Positions 44,357 to 55,699 of a DNA stretch of 64,000 nt are shown here, in pieces; the stretch's first letter is position 1, and the number at the start of each line of letters is the position of its first letter. Origin of the DNA: Diploptera punctata (Eukaryota; Arthropoda; Insecta; Blattodea; Blaberidae); the NCBI GenBank assembly GCA_030220185.1, contig JASPKZ010003432.1, positions 1,302,001 through 1,366,000 of the forward strand, written 5' to 3'. The notes below the pieces were generated by a model. It saw nothing but the letters and a program-made list of their open reading frames with translations. It made no database searches and was not told the origin of the DNA. Both the position numbers and the translations under genes were made by a program.

Positions 44357-44903
44357 TCAGACAATATCATGTCCTTCATCAGTCATGGTGTCCACTGATG
44401 AAATTCCGTGATTGTTGATTTCTTTAGTGACATCACCTCTTGTGCTGCCATCTTTCGTTGGGATTATAAACTTTGTAATTACATTTTTATCCACCGGAAT
44501 ATCAAAATTCATAGATCGATATTTATTCTTCTGAATGAATATCATTTCCCAAATTGTCAATTCCAACGGTTTATCCAACTGTTTTAAAAGTTTCGCTTCT
44601 TTTTCAATTTTATGATGTTCTAGTAAACTATGTGCAGCAATTGCTGATTTTTCAATTTCACAATTTTTAATATTTCTAAAATGTTCTTTAGTGCGTGTTT
44701 CTAAATTCCTTTTTGTTTTTCCTATGTATACTTTACTACAATCATTACAATTAATTTGATAAATTCCAGATTTCTTACTGTCTGGGATGTTGATTTTTTT
44801 ATTTGTATTTAAAAGTTTTTCCAGACTAAATTTATTAATTGGTGCCAAAGTAATGTTGTATTTGTCAAATATTTTTTGAAATTTCCCATGTACTATTGGA
44901 TGG
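44357..44903 (-). pseudogene. PLE GIY-YIG endonuclease end
   Basis: Open - strand frame: LAPINKFSLEKLLNTNKK-like linker (44848), SGIYQINCNDCSKVYIGKTK, TRTKEHFRNIKNCEIEKSA, LELTIWEMIFIQKNKYRSMN, FDIP, ending GHDIV at 44357. GIY and YIG halves, the conserved Arg and the His/Glu positions are present. The frame continues into 45363-45442 past the LINE insertion (KNFKKITYHPIV). No RT domain. Same family as 61700-62405. Confidence 0.75.
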
Positions 44904-45350
44904 GGGGGGGCTTAGTACCCGATGAACCAGACGACTCTACTGGGGAAGATTGACTTAGGTTAATCTTGCTGGTGGGTAAGAGGCGAGGGGAACTAAGTAT
45001 AGCTCACAACGAAGGAATGGCGTCTGTATCCATATTGGGCGGCCACATCTTCGTCAAGTCTTCAACGGTCAATAGGGCGACAAGGAATAGCACAGCTAAA
45101 CTTGTAGGGCTTGAAGAGCGGAAGAAGCAGCCCTCTCTTGGGGGGTGGATACCCAGAGGAGCATGTTTGGAGGCTCAGAGGAAGCAGCCCTTCCACCATC
45201 CTTGTCCTGCAAAGCGCTCGTAACGCTTCCAGGAGACATTTATCTTACTGAGAAGCTTCATGGAAGTTGGAAGACCTAGAAGACGTTGGGCTGATGCAAT
45301 ATGAAGTCGGAACGGGCAATTGCCTAATCCCTGGAGTGATGATGATGATG
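44904..45350 (+). mobile_element. 447-bp LINE-derived non-autonomous element, 12-bp TSD
   Basis: Flanked by ACTATTGGATGG at 44892-44903 and 45351-45362. GC-richer body starting CTTAGTACCCGATGAACCAG (5' UTR-like). It then jumps to the final codons of an RTE ORF (VGRPRRRWADAI, stop) and its 3' UTR CGGGCAATTGCCTAATCCC with (TGA)n. The 3' end matches the antisense RTE end at 48095-48180. Confidence 0.8.
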
Positions 45351-45581
45351 ACTATTGGATGGTAAGTAATTTTCTTGAAATTCTTCCTTTTCGTTACTAA
45401 CCATTTATAGGGTAGAGGTGATGTCACTAAAGAAATCAACAATCACGGAATTTTATCAGTGGATGCCATGACTGATGAAGGACATGATATTGTCTGAAAC
45501 CGTCAGTATCAAAGAAGTTTGAAAATGTATGAGGTGAGTCGATTAAAATATGTTCTCCACTCACTATTTATGATATAACCT

Positions 45582-45759
45582 GCAAAGATAGAAGCAAAGG
45601 CTTCAAAGCATTTGATGGGTGGGAATTACAACGTATATAGAGAAGAATTTGCATTTAGATCGGTACTTGCTCAGGTAGCTCAAATGGTAGAGCACTTGGA
45701 CTAGAAAACCAAGGGTCCCGGGTTAAGTCCCGGTCTGAGCGTATAATTTTTCTCTTCAA
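45582..45759 (+). mobile_element. S1 unit, sense, 9-bp TSD, in a PLE tail
   Basis: Flanked by ATATAACCT at 45573-45581 and 45760-45768. 5'-truncated body, tRNA-like domain 45669-45740 (one base missing in the T loop), and the end GTATAATTTTTCTCTTCAA. It shows that the S1 3' end lies just after the T-run downstream of the tRNA-like domain. Confidence 0.82.
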
Positions 45760-46027
45760 ATATAACCTCATAATGTTTACTTCCCAATATTAATTTTAAA
45801 ATATCAATCAATTAAGCGAAGGTCTAGTTTTTATCCTTTCAGCACTTGTAAAAATTATTCCAGTTCATCTTCAAAATACTGCATTCGGCACATGTTGCAA
45901 TTTAGGGATCCTGCATGCTCTCCTTAGGAAGTCTTTTTGCACTGTTTCAATTACTCTTTTATCTTTCCCAAATAGTTCCAACACTCAGACCCATATGACA
46001 ACATTGGTTCCACTACAGCACTATATA

Positions 46028-46236
46028 TCCTCATCATCATCATGAACAAATTTGTTTTAGGCCATGTGGGCTGTACGGTGAACCTAGCGAAGATGGTCTT
46101 GATCTTTCCACCGATGTTTTGGCCTTCCTTGGTCCCTATGTCCAGTTGGGGTATATTGGAATGCCAATTTTGGAAGTCTATTTCTTGCCATTCTCCTCAG
46201 ATGATTTTTCCATTCTTGTTGGTCTCATCATTCTAT
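46028..46236 (-). mobile_element. RTE-like LINE 3' end, antisense, (CAT)n
   Basis: Complement of the 6867-7292 family: CATGAACAAATTTGTTTTAG, CGAAGATGGTCTTGATCTTT, TTCCTTGGTCCCTATGTCCA. Confidence 0.75.
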
Positions 46237-46239
46237 TTG

Positions 46240-47000
46240 ACCATAACAGCTTATTTAAAAGATAAATAGCTTTCTTCCCATCATCCATCCATCCAATGGC
46301 TGACTGGCTCAAATTTGAGCTTCGGTCTCCCTTAACTTCTGCCTCCAATCATTTCTATTTTGCATAGCAAGCCTCCATTTGTGACACTTAAGTAGGTTTG
46401 CAGCCTCTTCCTTAATACCATCCTCCCATTGATTTTTTGGTCTTCCAACTCGTCTATTCCCCATAAAACTTGCTGTAAGCACCTTTTTTGGTGCTCAGTC
46501 TGCTAAGAGCCTTTGTACATGGCCAGCCCATTCCAATTTCTTTAACTTAATAAAATTGACAAGGTCAGGTTCATTGTATATGTCATACAGTTCTTTGTTG
46601 TATCGTATTCTTCACTGACCATTAATATTTATCGGTCCAAATATTTTCCTGAGTACATTTTTTTCAAAATTATTTAGGGCTACCTCTGATCTTTTAGTGA
46701 GGCTCCATGTCTCACTATCTTAGGTCAAAACTGTTCTTATTAAAACTTTATATAGCCTTATTTTAGTTGATGAGTGTCGTTATTACTCTTCATTATTTTA
46801 TGAAGTGAGTAATAAGCTTGCTTTCTTCCCATTCTGTACTCAATTGTATAAATCCTTCTAAGTTGTTCCCTCTGCTGAAAAAATGCTTCACAGATATTTA
46901 AATTCATTACATTCCTTTATATTCTGAATATGCAACTCTAACTCTTCCTGTCCTTCTCTTACTCTCAAGATATTCAATTTTCACCATGTTCATTCTGAGA
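46240..47000 (-). mobile_element. RTE-like LINE, antisense, degraded
   Basis: - strand phrases such as 'GMGWPCTKALSRLSTKKGAYSK', 'GNRRVGRPKNQWED' and 'NIFGPININGQ' follow RTE C-terminal order, with many breaks. 47001-47335 shows nothing clear. Confidence 0.5.
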
Positions 47001-47335
47001 CCCCATTTTTGAATTGAATAAATATATTTAAAATAAAAACAGTTGGTTTCTTGGAGCACATAAAGTGAATGAACGGACCATTCTAGGAAGAATGTGATAA
47101 TAATGATAAACACAGTCTTACTGGAATGATCCATACATCAACTTTCATAATCACCTGTGAAAAGAATTCATGAGGATTTAATATGCACAGGGTTTAAGGG
47201 TGGAAATAATAGATTTTGTAAAATACCAGCACAATTTAACTGATTAGCTTCACCCATCAGTATCTAGCATTAGATAAATAATGATTTAATATTATGTTTT
47301 TTATTTCATTCTTATACATAGATGCTTTAATATAT

Positions 47336-47868
47336 AAGGTCTTGGATATTATCTCTCTATCTGGTATGAAAAGGATATCCCTGAAAAAGTTACTAGTTAT
47401 AATAAAAGTTTAGGAATTATTAATCAAGTTATGAAACCATCCCTTGTACAAAAAAACACCAGATTACGTTTATATAACACTTTGGCTAGACCAGTGTTGA
47501 CCTATGGTAGTGAAGCATGGACACTAAAAAAACAACATGAAAGCAGAATAACGGCTTGTGAAATGAGATTCATGCGCAGAACAGCGGGTTACACCAGATG
47601 GGATCGGAAAAGGAACACCGATATCTTAAAAGAATTGAAGACTACGCCAATTTTGGAATATATTAAACAGTACCAACTAAATTGGAAACACCATCTTGAA
47701 AGAATGAGTTCAAATCGGATCCCCAAAGCTGTTTATAATTATATACCAAGAGGACGAAGATCACTGGGCCGTCCTATGAAACGCTGGAGGGAAAATTTTC
47801 TATAGGATCGTAACAGGCCTTGGCCTAATACTTGGAAGGAAGAAGAAGAAGAAGAAGAAGAAGAATAT
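47336..47868 (+). mobile_element. RTE-like LINE 3' end, well preserved, (GAA)n tail
   Basis: YNKSLGIINQVMKPSLVQKN, RLRLYNTLARPVLTYGSEAW, EMRFMRRTAGYTRWDRKRN, WKHHLERMSSNRIPKAVYNY, GRRSLGRPMKRWRENFL, stop at 47803-47805, then TTGGCCTAATACTTGGAAGG and (GAA)9. Confidence 0.85.
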
Positions 47869-48089
47869 ATAAGGTCATATCATATCTAAGATCATAAAAT
47901 ATATTTAGTAGGCTGTGTATTTGTCAAGTTTTTTTTTTTTTAAAGAAATTAACTGATTTAATTTTTTTAATAAAAAAAAGGCTTATTACAAGGTTGCACA
48001 ATGTCACTGACCTTATATAAAATATACATAGATATTGTATTATAGGAATGGTCAAATAAATGCAAACCAATGGGATTAAAATTATAAGA

Positions 48090-48680
48090 GAATAAATCAT
48101 CATCATCACTCCAGGGATTAGGCAATTGCCCGTTCCGACTTCATAATGCATCAGCCCAACGTCTTCTAGGTCTTCCAACATCACATCTTCCTCTTGCTTG
48201 ATAATTTCTTGCTAACAATGGATATCTCTCCTTACTCATTCCATCCATATGATCAATCCATTTCTGTCTGTAATTTGTGACCTTATCCAATAAAGGCTGT
48301 ACTTTCAATTCTTCTCTTATATCCTCATTTCTTATTCTATTAAGTCTTGTACATCCTTTTACTTGTCTTAGGAACCTCATTTCCGCCATCTGTATTCTAT
48401 CCTTCTGTTTTTTCATTGGAGCCCAAGTTTCACATCCATACAATATTGTGGGAACCGCCATAACATTATACATTTTTATCTTGGTTTTTTTTCTAATTTT
48501 ATTTTTGAATGTCCTCTGTATTGTTCCACACACCGTCTGAAATTTATTTATTTTGAAAACAATATCTCTTTCCACATTGTAGCCAACATCACAGCCCAAA
48601 TATTTGAAACTAGACACCTGTTCTATACTTCGATTTTCTAAAATAATCTCACTGGATCTCTTCCTCTAAAAGCCATGGTC
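48090..48680 (-). mobile_element. RTE-like LINE 3' end, antisense, (ATC)n
   Basis: SSFKYLGCDVGYNVERDIVF, VMAVPTILYGCETWAPMKKQ, EMRFLRQVKGCTRLNRIRNE, HMDGMSKERYPLLARNYQAR, VGRPRRRWADAL on the - strand with an open frame of 158 codons. A second RTE abuts head to head. Confidence 0.82.
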
Positions 48681-49490
48681 TTCGTTTTCCTTACAGAAAT
48701 CTTTAGATCATATAATTTGAGAATAAATAACATACATAACATATTATTCGCAGATGATCAATTGGTAACCATTTCAGGATGTGAAGATGCAAACTATATG
48801 GGTAGGAAACTAGAGGAAGAATACTCAAGATGGGGTTTAACAATTAATTATAATGAAACAGAATATATGAGCACAGATCTTTCTGAGGAATTAGACATAA
48901 ATGGAACAAAGATTAAAACAGTAGAATATTTTAAATATTTGGGATCAATAATTCAAAAAAGATGGATCATCTGAATTAGACATAAAAAAAATAATAATAG
49001 AGACAAGAAAGTTATTGGCATATTAAATTCTATTTTATAGAGTAAGCATATAATCAAGAGGACTAAATTATTAATATATAAAACAATTGTGAAGAGTATT
49101 TTATTACATGGTGCAGAAACATGGACATTGAAGCAAAAACACAGAAATAAATTATTATTAACAGAATTGGACTTTTTAAGAAGATCGGCAAGAATATCAA
49201 AATTAGATAAAATAAAAAATAATACAATAAGAGAAATACTGAATGTAGAAATGGATATTGTACAAGAGATTGAAGAAATCCAACTAAGATGGTATGGACA
49301 TATAATGAGAAGAAGGGACACACAAAGAAAGAAGTATTGAAATGGATACCTCCTGGAAAAGGGAAACGTTGTAGACCAATCCAACATGGATAAAAGGAAT
49401 TCAAGACAACATGAAGAAGAGAAATATAACAGAAGCAGACATGCAACATCAGGAAGTGTGGAAGAAAAGAACTGTATATTTTGATTGAGG
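48681..49490 (+). mobile_element. RTE-like LINE fragment including the YADD-type box
   Basis: NIHNILFADDQLVTISGCED (catalytic F-A-D-D), SRWGLTINYNETEYMS, TVEYFKYLGSIIQK, then after frameshifts ILLHGAETWTLKQKHRNKLL, LDFLRRSARISKLDKIKN, IQLRWYGHIMRRRD. Confidence 0.75.
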
Positions 49491-49564
49491 ATACCTGTCT
49501 AAATAACAGAAAAAAATCTTGAAATAATAAAAAAAAAAAATAATATTATGAAATGGGTCCTTGG

Positions 49565-49640
49565 TAAAAAAAAAGTCCAAGAACAAATCAACATTAATAT
49601 TGAGGTAAGATGTCCAGACCAAAAATAATATAATTATAAT
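49565..49640 (+). mobile_element. PLE 3' end fragment
   Basis: GTCCAAGAACAAATCAACAT, TTGAGGTAAGATGTCCAGAC, CAAAAATAATATAATT: same family as 50310-51814. Confidence 0.7.
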
Positions 49641-49834
49641 TAAATCCAACCTATTATTGTCTTGATGATTTCAAGTTGGTTGGTACAAGATTTTGATCTT
49701 GAGATCTCCAAAATATGAGTCTTGATTGCTACTGTCTGAATGAAGTTGCTTTCTATTTTTTTTCCATACATCCTAAAGTAAAACTTTTAGCTCATTGGGT
49801 TCTGTACTAATTTGACAGAATTAGTCATGGGTTT

Positions 49835-49985
49835 CTAGAGAAAAAATTTCTGCCTGAACCGGGTCTTGAACCTGAGGCCTCCCTCCAACTTCATTTGCTG
49901 GAACTCTCTCCACTTGAACTACACAGACAAGTTCCTGTCCTAACACAAATGTTTTTCTCTTATAAACCCAGTAGCATTTGTATGA
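49835..49985 (-). mobile_element. tRNA-derived repeat, S1-like, decayed
   Basis: GAGAAAAAATTTCTGCCTGA, box B complement GGTCTTGAACCTGAGG, TTTTTCTCTTATAAACCCAG as in S1, with heavy divergence. Confidence 0.5.
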
Positions 49986-50039
49986 ATAAACTAATTTACA
50001 TATTAGATAGATAGAGCATCGGTTGATTAATGTCTTTGA

Positions 50040-50293
50040 CATCGTCCGATTCCTAATAGCCAGTTTTGTCGGTCCATCCAATCTCCTGGTTGTAGATGTT
50101 TTTCCTTCATATATAAACATATTCCCTGACTCCAGGAGGTTTTAGGTCTTCCTCTGCTTCATCTTCCCTCAGGTTTCCATTCCAAAACAGATTTTGGTAG
50201 TCGATCCTCTTCCATTCGCTGGACATGTCCGTACCATTTTAATTGCTCAGTTTTAATATAATCTAAAATTACACTATTTTAATTTACATATTA
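50040..50293 (-). mobile_element. RTE-like LINE 3' end, antisense
   Basis: - strand 'MVRTCPANGRGSTTKICFGM' and 'KPPGVREYVYI' in broken frames. The outer PLE unit begins at its edge. Confidence 0.45.
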
Positions 50294-52605
50294 AGATTTA
50301 AATTTAAATTATATTATTTTTGGTCTGGACATCTTACCTCAATATTAATGTTGATTTGTTCTTGGACATGTTTCAAAACAATTCTGTTTTATCGTCAGCT
50401 TTCCCAGACTGGTTTTATTTATGTTGCATTATGTTGCACCACCTGGATGTCGATGTCAGCTCCATCCTGTGGTTGGCCAAAGAACCTCCAAACAGGTCAC
50501 CCTCCATCGGAATATCAAAATTCATAACTCTGTTTCTGTTCTTCTGAATATAAATTTTTTCCCAAATAGTCAGCTCTTTTGTATTTTCTAACTGTTTTAA
50601 TAATTTAGTGTCTGAATTTATATTATGTTTTTCAGACCAAACATGAGCAGCAACTGCAGATTTTTCAATTTCTCCATTTTTAATATTTCTTATGTGTTCT
50701 TTGGTTCTAATTTTTAGGTTTCTTTTTGTTTTCCCTATACATATCTTTTCACAACCCATGCATTCAATTTGATATATTCCTGACTTTTTATTTTTATCAT
50801 TTTCATTTTTTCATTTTTGTTGGTTTTTATTAGTTTATTTAAACTGTAGTTATTTTTTGGTGCTAATTTAATATTAAACTTCTCAAATATATTTTGAAAT
50901 TTATTATGTACCCAGGGGTGATATGTGAATTTCTTATATTTTTTCATAGGTGGTTCTTCTTTTTCAAGATTACTTCTGTTTATCATTTTTTGTTTTTTAT
51001 ACTTTTCTATCCTTATAACACATAATCAAAGTAGCAAGAGAAAATGGGTTTGATGAAAAAATGGTACATAAAAGGATAGAAAAGTATAAAAAACAAAAAA
51101 TGATAAACAGAAGTAATCTTGAAAAAGAAGAACCACCTATGAAAAAATATAAGAAATTCACATATCACCCCTGGGTACATAATAAATTTCAAAATATATT
51201 TGAGAAGTTTAATATTAAATTAGCACCAAAAATAACTACAGTTTAAATAAACTAATAAAAACCAACAAAAATGAAAAAAAAAAAACTGAAAAAATAAAAA
51301 GTCAGGAATATATCAAATTGAATGCATGGGTTGTGAAAAGATATATATAGGGAAAACAAAAAGAAACCTAAAAATTAGACCAAAGAACACATAAGAAATA
51401 TTAAAAATGGAAAAATTGAAAAATCTGCAGTTGCTGCTCATGTTTGGTCTGAAAACATAATATAAATTCAGACACTAAATTATTAAAACAGTTAGAAAAT
51501 ACAAAAGAGCTGACTATTTGGGAAAAAATTTATATTCAGAAGAAACGAAACAGAGTTATGAATTTTGATATTCCGATGGAGGGTGACCTTGTTTGGAGGT
51601 TCTTTGGCCAACCACAGGATGGAGCTGACATCGACATCCAGGTGGTGCAACATAATGCAACATAAATAAAACCAGTCTGGGAAAGCTGACGATAAAACAG
51701 AATTGTTTTGAAACATGTCCAAGAACAAATCAACATTAATATTGAGGTAAGATGTCCAGACCAAAAATAATATAATTAAAATAACCTCAAAATATAACTT
51801 CCTAAAATTAAATATTAAATTTAAATGTTCTGTACCTCACCTCATATCCAGTCTTCTACTTATCTGGTTTCAAAGCTTAGGCAGCTTCATCTTCAGTAAT
51901 TTCTTGTCGACTCATCTTATGTTGATCAGGAGAACTGCTTCTTCCTCCCTTTGTTGGTGGACCGATAAACTTCCGGATCAAATCAGAATCCCTGAGAATT
52001 TCGAAGTTCATAAGTTTTTCTTTCTTGTTTTTTTTTAATGTAGATTTTTTCCCAAACCGTGAGTTCTTTTCATTTTTCTATTTGTTTAATTAGACTGGCT
52101 TTTATATCAATTAGATTTTTTCAGACCAAGCATGAGCAGCTACTGCTGACTTTTCCACTTTACCATTTTTGACATTGTCGTTTCACCCTTGTTTCAAATT
52201 TCTTTTTGTTTTTCCTGTGTAAATTTTGTTACAATCCCTGCATTTGATCTGATAAATTCCTGATGTCTTTTCTTCTTCAATTTTTTAAATAATTTTTGTT
52301 GGTTTTAATTATCCTAATTAGGCTGTATTCATTCTTTGGTGCCTATCTTATATTAAACTTTAAAAGAAATTTTGAAACTTGTGGTGTTTCAATGGATGGT
52401 AAGTGAATTTCTTGAATTTTATGTTCTTTTCTGTTTGTTTCATAAGTGTGCTTTCATTAATTAATTTATGTCTTTTACACTTGTTTATTTTCTTGATAGC
52501 ATATTTTCTTAAATAGAAGACTGGATATGAGGTGAGGTATAAAACATTTTAATTTAAATCTTAAATTAAACCTCATAGTAATTTTTTCCTATAAAAGTTC
52601 AAAAT
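50294..52605. mobile_element. Outer PLE unit with 13-bp TSD, containing another PLE
   Basis: Flanked by AATTTACATATTA at 50281-50293 and 52606-52618. Its own sequence is 51827-52605: antisense 3' end with degenerate hammerhead (core CTGAAGA at 51896-51890, helix II GAAGC/GCTTT), MNFEILRDSDLIRKFIGPS-type coding end, decayed GIY-YIG region, then a sense arm of about 50 bp (AGAAGACTGGATATGAGGTG) and tail CTCATAGTAATTTTTTCCTA. Confidence 0.8.
50310..51814. mobile_element. 1.5-kb PLE inverted dimer, 12-bp TSD, nested in a PLE
   Basis: Flanked by TTAAATTTAAAT at 50298-50309 and 51815-51826. Arms about 50310-51014 and 51072-51775 around a 57-bp spacer. Right-only tail AACCTCAAAATATAACTTCC. The left arm (-) reads KYKKFTYHPWVHNKFQN and, in another frame, MGCEKICIGKTKRNLKIRTK (GIY half damaged). 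The right arm (+) has more frameshifts. Confidence 0.9.
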
Positions 52606-52629
52606 AATTTACATATTACTATCATAAAT

Positions 52630-52705
52630 ATAAAATTGAAGGTCTTTGGTTCAAGTCTTGGTTCATATAGAAATTTTTCTCTTAAAAAATTTATTCAGAT
52701 GATAT
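52630..52705 (+). mobile_element. S1-like tRNA 3' half
   Basis: GGTCTTTGGTTCAAGTCTTG followed by ATATAGAAATTTTTCTCTTA, as at the S1 3' end. Body missing. Confidence 0.5.
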
Positions 52706-52879
52706 GCCTGAGTGTATTAACTTACATATACTATCATAGTCATGGGTTGCTCAGAAGTGAACTGGATCTTTAGAGTGACTGACTCTCTTCGGATGAGCAG
52801 GTAAGCAAATGAGTGACAAAAATGAACCATGTATCATTGGATCAGTGATCAGTGCTACAAAATTCTAAATTTACAAATC

Positions 52880-53560
52880 AAATTCTAAAAATTACCATTC
52901 CTACCCATAGGTCTTTTTCCACAATTTAGGCAGATATCTATCTATTCTCTCTTCCATCTCACCTAAAAAGGCCCTCCTCATGCTCCTTGTATCATCCATT
53001 TTCATTAAGTAACTAACCCATAAAAATCTTCTAACTTTAATACAAGTCATGATATTGAGTCTTTGGTAGAGTTTTACAATTTCTAGGAGAGTGAAAATGC
53101 CTCATCGTAATTCAATATTAATCTTCCTCTTTTCCTTCAGCTAATCTCATATCCCCATTCTGGGGGTTGAGTTATGGACAAAAGCATTCATCTATCTGGT
53201 CATTCCATATCTCCTGTTCCTTCATTTCATCCATTCAACACACTCTTTTCTCAAAATTCTTTTTAATTTGTTCCTCCAATCTATATCTCAATTGGACTTC
53301 TTGGTATATATTCTCTCCTTATCTAAATTCCAGTGTTTGTCTTGGTATCCTTCCTGTGTTTATTCTTTTATCTTATTCTACTATCTTCCATTTCACCTTG
53401 TATTTTAACCAACTTGAAAAATTATTTTATTTTAGTGTAGCCTATTCTGGTTTTCCCAAGCATGCTTTCTAAAAACCCCATCTCTGTTCCCTGAATTTGA
53501 TTTAAATACTTATTTGTTACTATCCATGTTTCGGCTGCATAAATTAACATAGTATTTTAA
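52880..53560 (-). mobile_element. Possible antisense LINE remnant
   Basis: - strand traces ('WVSYLMKMDDTRSMRRAFLGEMEERID' in broken frame) suggest an RTE-type C-terminus; otherwise unassigned. Low confidence. Confidence 0.35.
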
Positions 53561-53634
53561 ATATGTTTCATATATTGATTTTTACAATTCACTGCTATAT
53601 ACTGATTCCATAACAGACATTTAATTAAATGGTA

Positions 53635-53915
53635 ATTTATGGGAAACCAGATATAATAAGAACAGTTAAGTCCCATAGATTGTGATGGGCAAAACATGTG
53701 GCATGAATGGGGAATGAAAGAGGGACATGGAAACTCCTTGTAGGAAAACCAGAGGGAAAGCATTCAGTTGATAGGCTGAAAATGAGGTGGAAGAATAACA
53801 TTAACCATGATTTGAGGAAGTAGATTATACAGGGGATGATCGAAAACAATAGGGATGTATGTCCATGCGGTCATGAACCTATGGGTTCAATAGTGCAAGT
53901 GAATGAGTTAGTTAG
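53635..53915 (+). mobile_element. RTE-like LINE 3' end
   Basis: GGGAAACCAGATATAATAAG, ATGTGGCATGAATGGGGAAT, AATGAGGTGGAAGAATAACA, AACCTATGGGTTCAATAGTG. It lies about 35 bp from the spatacsin exon. Confidence 0.7.
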
Positions 53916-53950
53916 TTAATTAATATACATATCTTAAATTCCATACTAAC

Positions 53951-54112
53951 CTTCTCGCTACATCTTCAACTAATGATGTTGTTAGAGGTTTGTTGTAAAC
54001 AAAATCAGGGAGGTAGGACAAATCACCTTCGGCAATGCAGTGTTGATACAATGCTTCTCCCCAGTCAACAGAATGTCCATATGCTCTTGCTACAATGCAA
54101 GCCTGTGGGAAA
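53951..54112 (-). CDS. Spatacsin (SPG11) homologue, penultimate exon
   Basis: The - strand acceptor is GTATGTAG (AG at 54113-54114) and the donor AGAAG/GTTAGT (GT at 53950-53949). The reading is FPQACIVARAYGHSVDWGEA, then LYQHCIAEGDLSYLPDFV, then TTSLVEDVARR. It aligns by eye with the spatacsin segment 'FYQASIVAEAY....W.E.LY.Q....GDF.YL..F', followed by the final exon. The 162-nt exon is phase 2 to phase 2, agreeing with both neighbours. An alternative acceptor 10 nt further in (CCCACAG) would break the phase with the upstream exon and is not preferred. Confidence 0.75.
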
Positions 54113-54114
54113 CT

Positions 54115-54845
54115 ACATACACAAATTGTGTTAAACACCATTTCAGTTCAATTTTATTATATTTAAGAAATTTTAGTATAGGTAAATATGTCTATATAGG
54201 AAAAGCAAAACAAAAGAGGAGTAAGAGAATCCTGAGTTTTCAGTGAAGGACATGGGCAGGAAACTATGAACAAATGTAGAAATAAGGAAATAATAAAATC
54301 AAAATAGGAAAAACAGAAAGAAACTTTTATTAAAAAAATTGCCCCAATACAATATATAAGGATTAAGAATATGAAATAAAGATAAAACTGTAAGAATGAA
54401 AATCTCACAAGATACAGTTTCTTAGTATTTTATTTAATGATGTTCTTTAACAGCACAGGTAATTTACATCACCATTTAAATCTGGGCATGAAAAGGCTGG
54501 CAAATTTTCATCAGAGACCTCTTATTTCACACTTGAGGTTCTTTTACATTCTGTAAATCTACAACCTAGAACTCAAACAGCTTTTCTCTCTTCCCAAGAA
54601 AGTCATACACAGGATTTTTACACATGAGAAAATCCATTGATACTGATTAATTTTAACCTATGAACGTCAAAATCATAGGTGAGTATGGTAACCACTAGTA
54701 TACTGGGACTCAAGGGATTCAAATTGTATTATCACTGATAAAAATATAATTTTCTTATGTCAAATAATTTTAATTATTTTTACACTGAAATAAGTACCAA
54801 TAAATGAGCTATTAATATATAAATTCTAGTAGTTATCCTTGCTTG
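54115..54845. other. Spatacsin intron, nothing recognised
   Basis: AT-rich sequence without supported exon or repeat on either strand. Confidence 0.4.
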
Positions 54846-55540
54846 TTGCTTTAAGGGAGGAAAGGAGATTATGAGTATTTGAGAATAAATTCTTAGGGAA
54901 ATTTTTGGACCAAAGAGAGATGAAAAGACAGGTGAATAGATAAGACTACGAAACAATAAGCTACATAGTCTTTATAAAGTTTTAAGAAATGTAAAACAGT
55001 ACCTGAATAATTTGCAGTATTATTTTATAGGAGGCCTTTTGATAACTCAAGTATCATCTTCTGCTTTCATTTTGGTAAGCAGATGATGATACTTAAGTTA
55101 TCGAAAAGCCTCCTATAAAACAACACTGCAAATTATTGAGGATGACTGAGATTCTCAGGTACTATTTCTTAAAACTTTAACACAGTGACCTCAACAGAGT
55201 TTCGTAATGTTTTCTTAAAAATCATGGTCTTTATAGGAAGCAAGATATAATAAGAACAGTTAAGTCTTGTAGACTGTGATGGGCAGGACATGTGGCACAT
55301 ATGGGGGAATGAAAAAGGTGCAAGGAAGCTTCTTGTAGGAAAACCAGGGGGAAAATGCCCAGTTGGTAGATCAAGAATGAGATGAGAAAATATCAATAAC
55401 AAAGATTTGAGGGAAGTAGATTATACAGGGGATGACTGAAAACCATTAGCTCAGGATAAGGATGTATGGAGAGCTTATGTCCACATGACCATGAACTTAC
55501 GGGTTCAATAATGCTAGTGAGTTGGTTAGTTTATCGTTGC
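54846..55540 (+). mobile_element. RTE-like LINE 3' end interrupted by a foldback
   Basis: 54846-54976 and 55227-55540 read continuously as the common RTE family once the insert and one GTCTTTATA copy are removed (…CTACATAGTCTTTATA then GGAAGCAAGATATAATAAG). Confidence 0.8.
54977..55226. mobile_element. PLE-like foldback, 250 bp, 9-bp TSD
   Basis: Flanked by GTCTTTATA at 54968-54976 and 55227-55235. Arms AATAATTTGCAGTATTATTT... and complement meet near 55065. Tail with GACCTCAACAGAGTTTCGTA. The sense arm has a hammerhead-like CAGATGA + T + GATA...TATC + GAAA. Confidence 0.8.
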
Positions 55541-55699
55541 TTGTTTACTTGTTAAATTATTAATGAAGTTTGCCATTGTTTATTGTATGTTGGTGGAAGT
55601 TAACCCATTTTTTGTAAATATTACAGTTCATGGCAATGTCCGAATTGGCTTGATAACATTCCATTATCTGGCCAACTTATAAGACTGTAAAATACTGAA

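Larger units (their letters stand above)
44284..45798. mobile_element. PLE inverted dimer with 12-bp TSD, hosting two later insertions
   Basis: Flanked by AAATATCAATCA at 44272-44283 and 45799-45810. Antisense part 44284-44903 plus 45363-45407 (GIY-YIG and linker), then the sense 3' part from 45408 (GTGATGTCACTAAAGAAATC...) with hammerhead-like core, 3' end and tail. Contains a LINE derivative (44904-45350) and an S1 unit (45582-45759), each with its own duplication. Confidence 0.88.

Noticed and set aside
53167..53472. 101-codon + strand frame
   Set aside because: Low-complexity, Ser/Phe-rich, likely shadow of an antisense LINE remnant; no domain.
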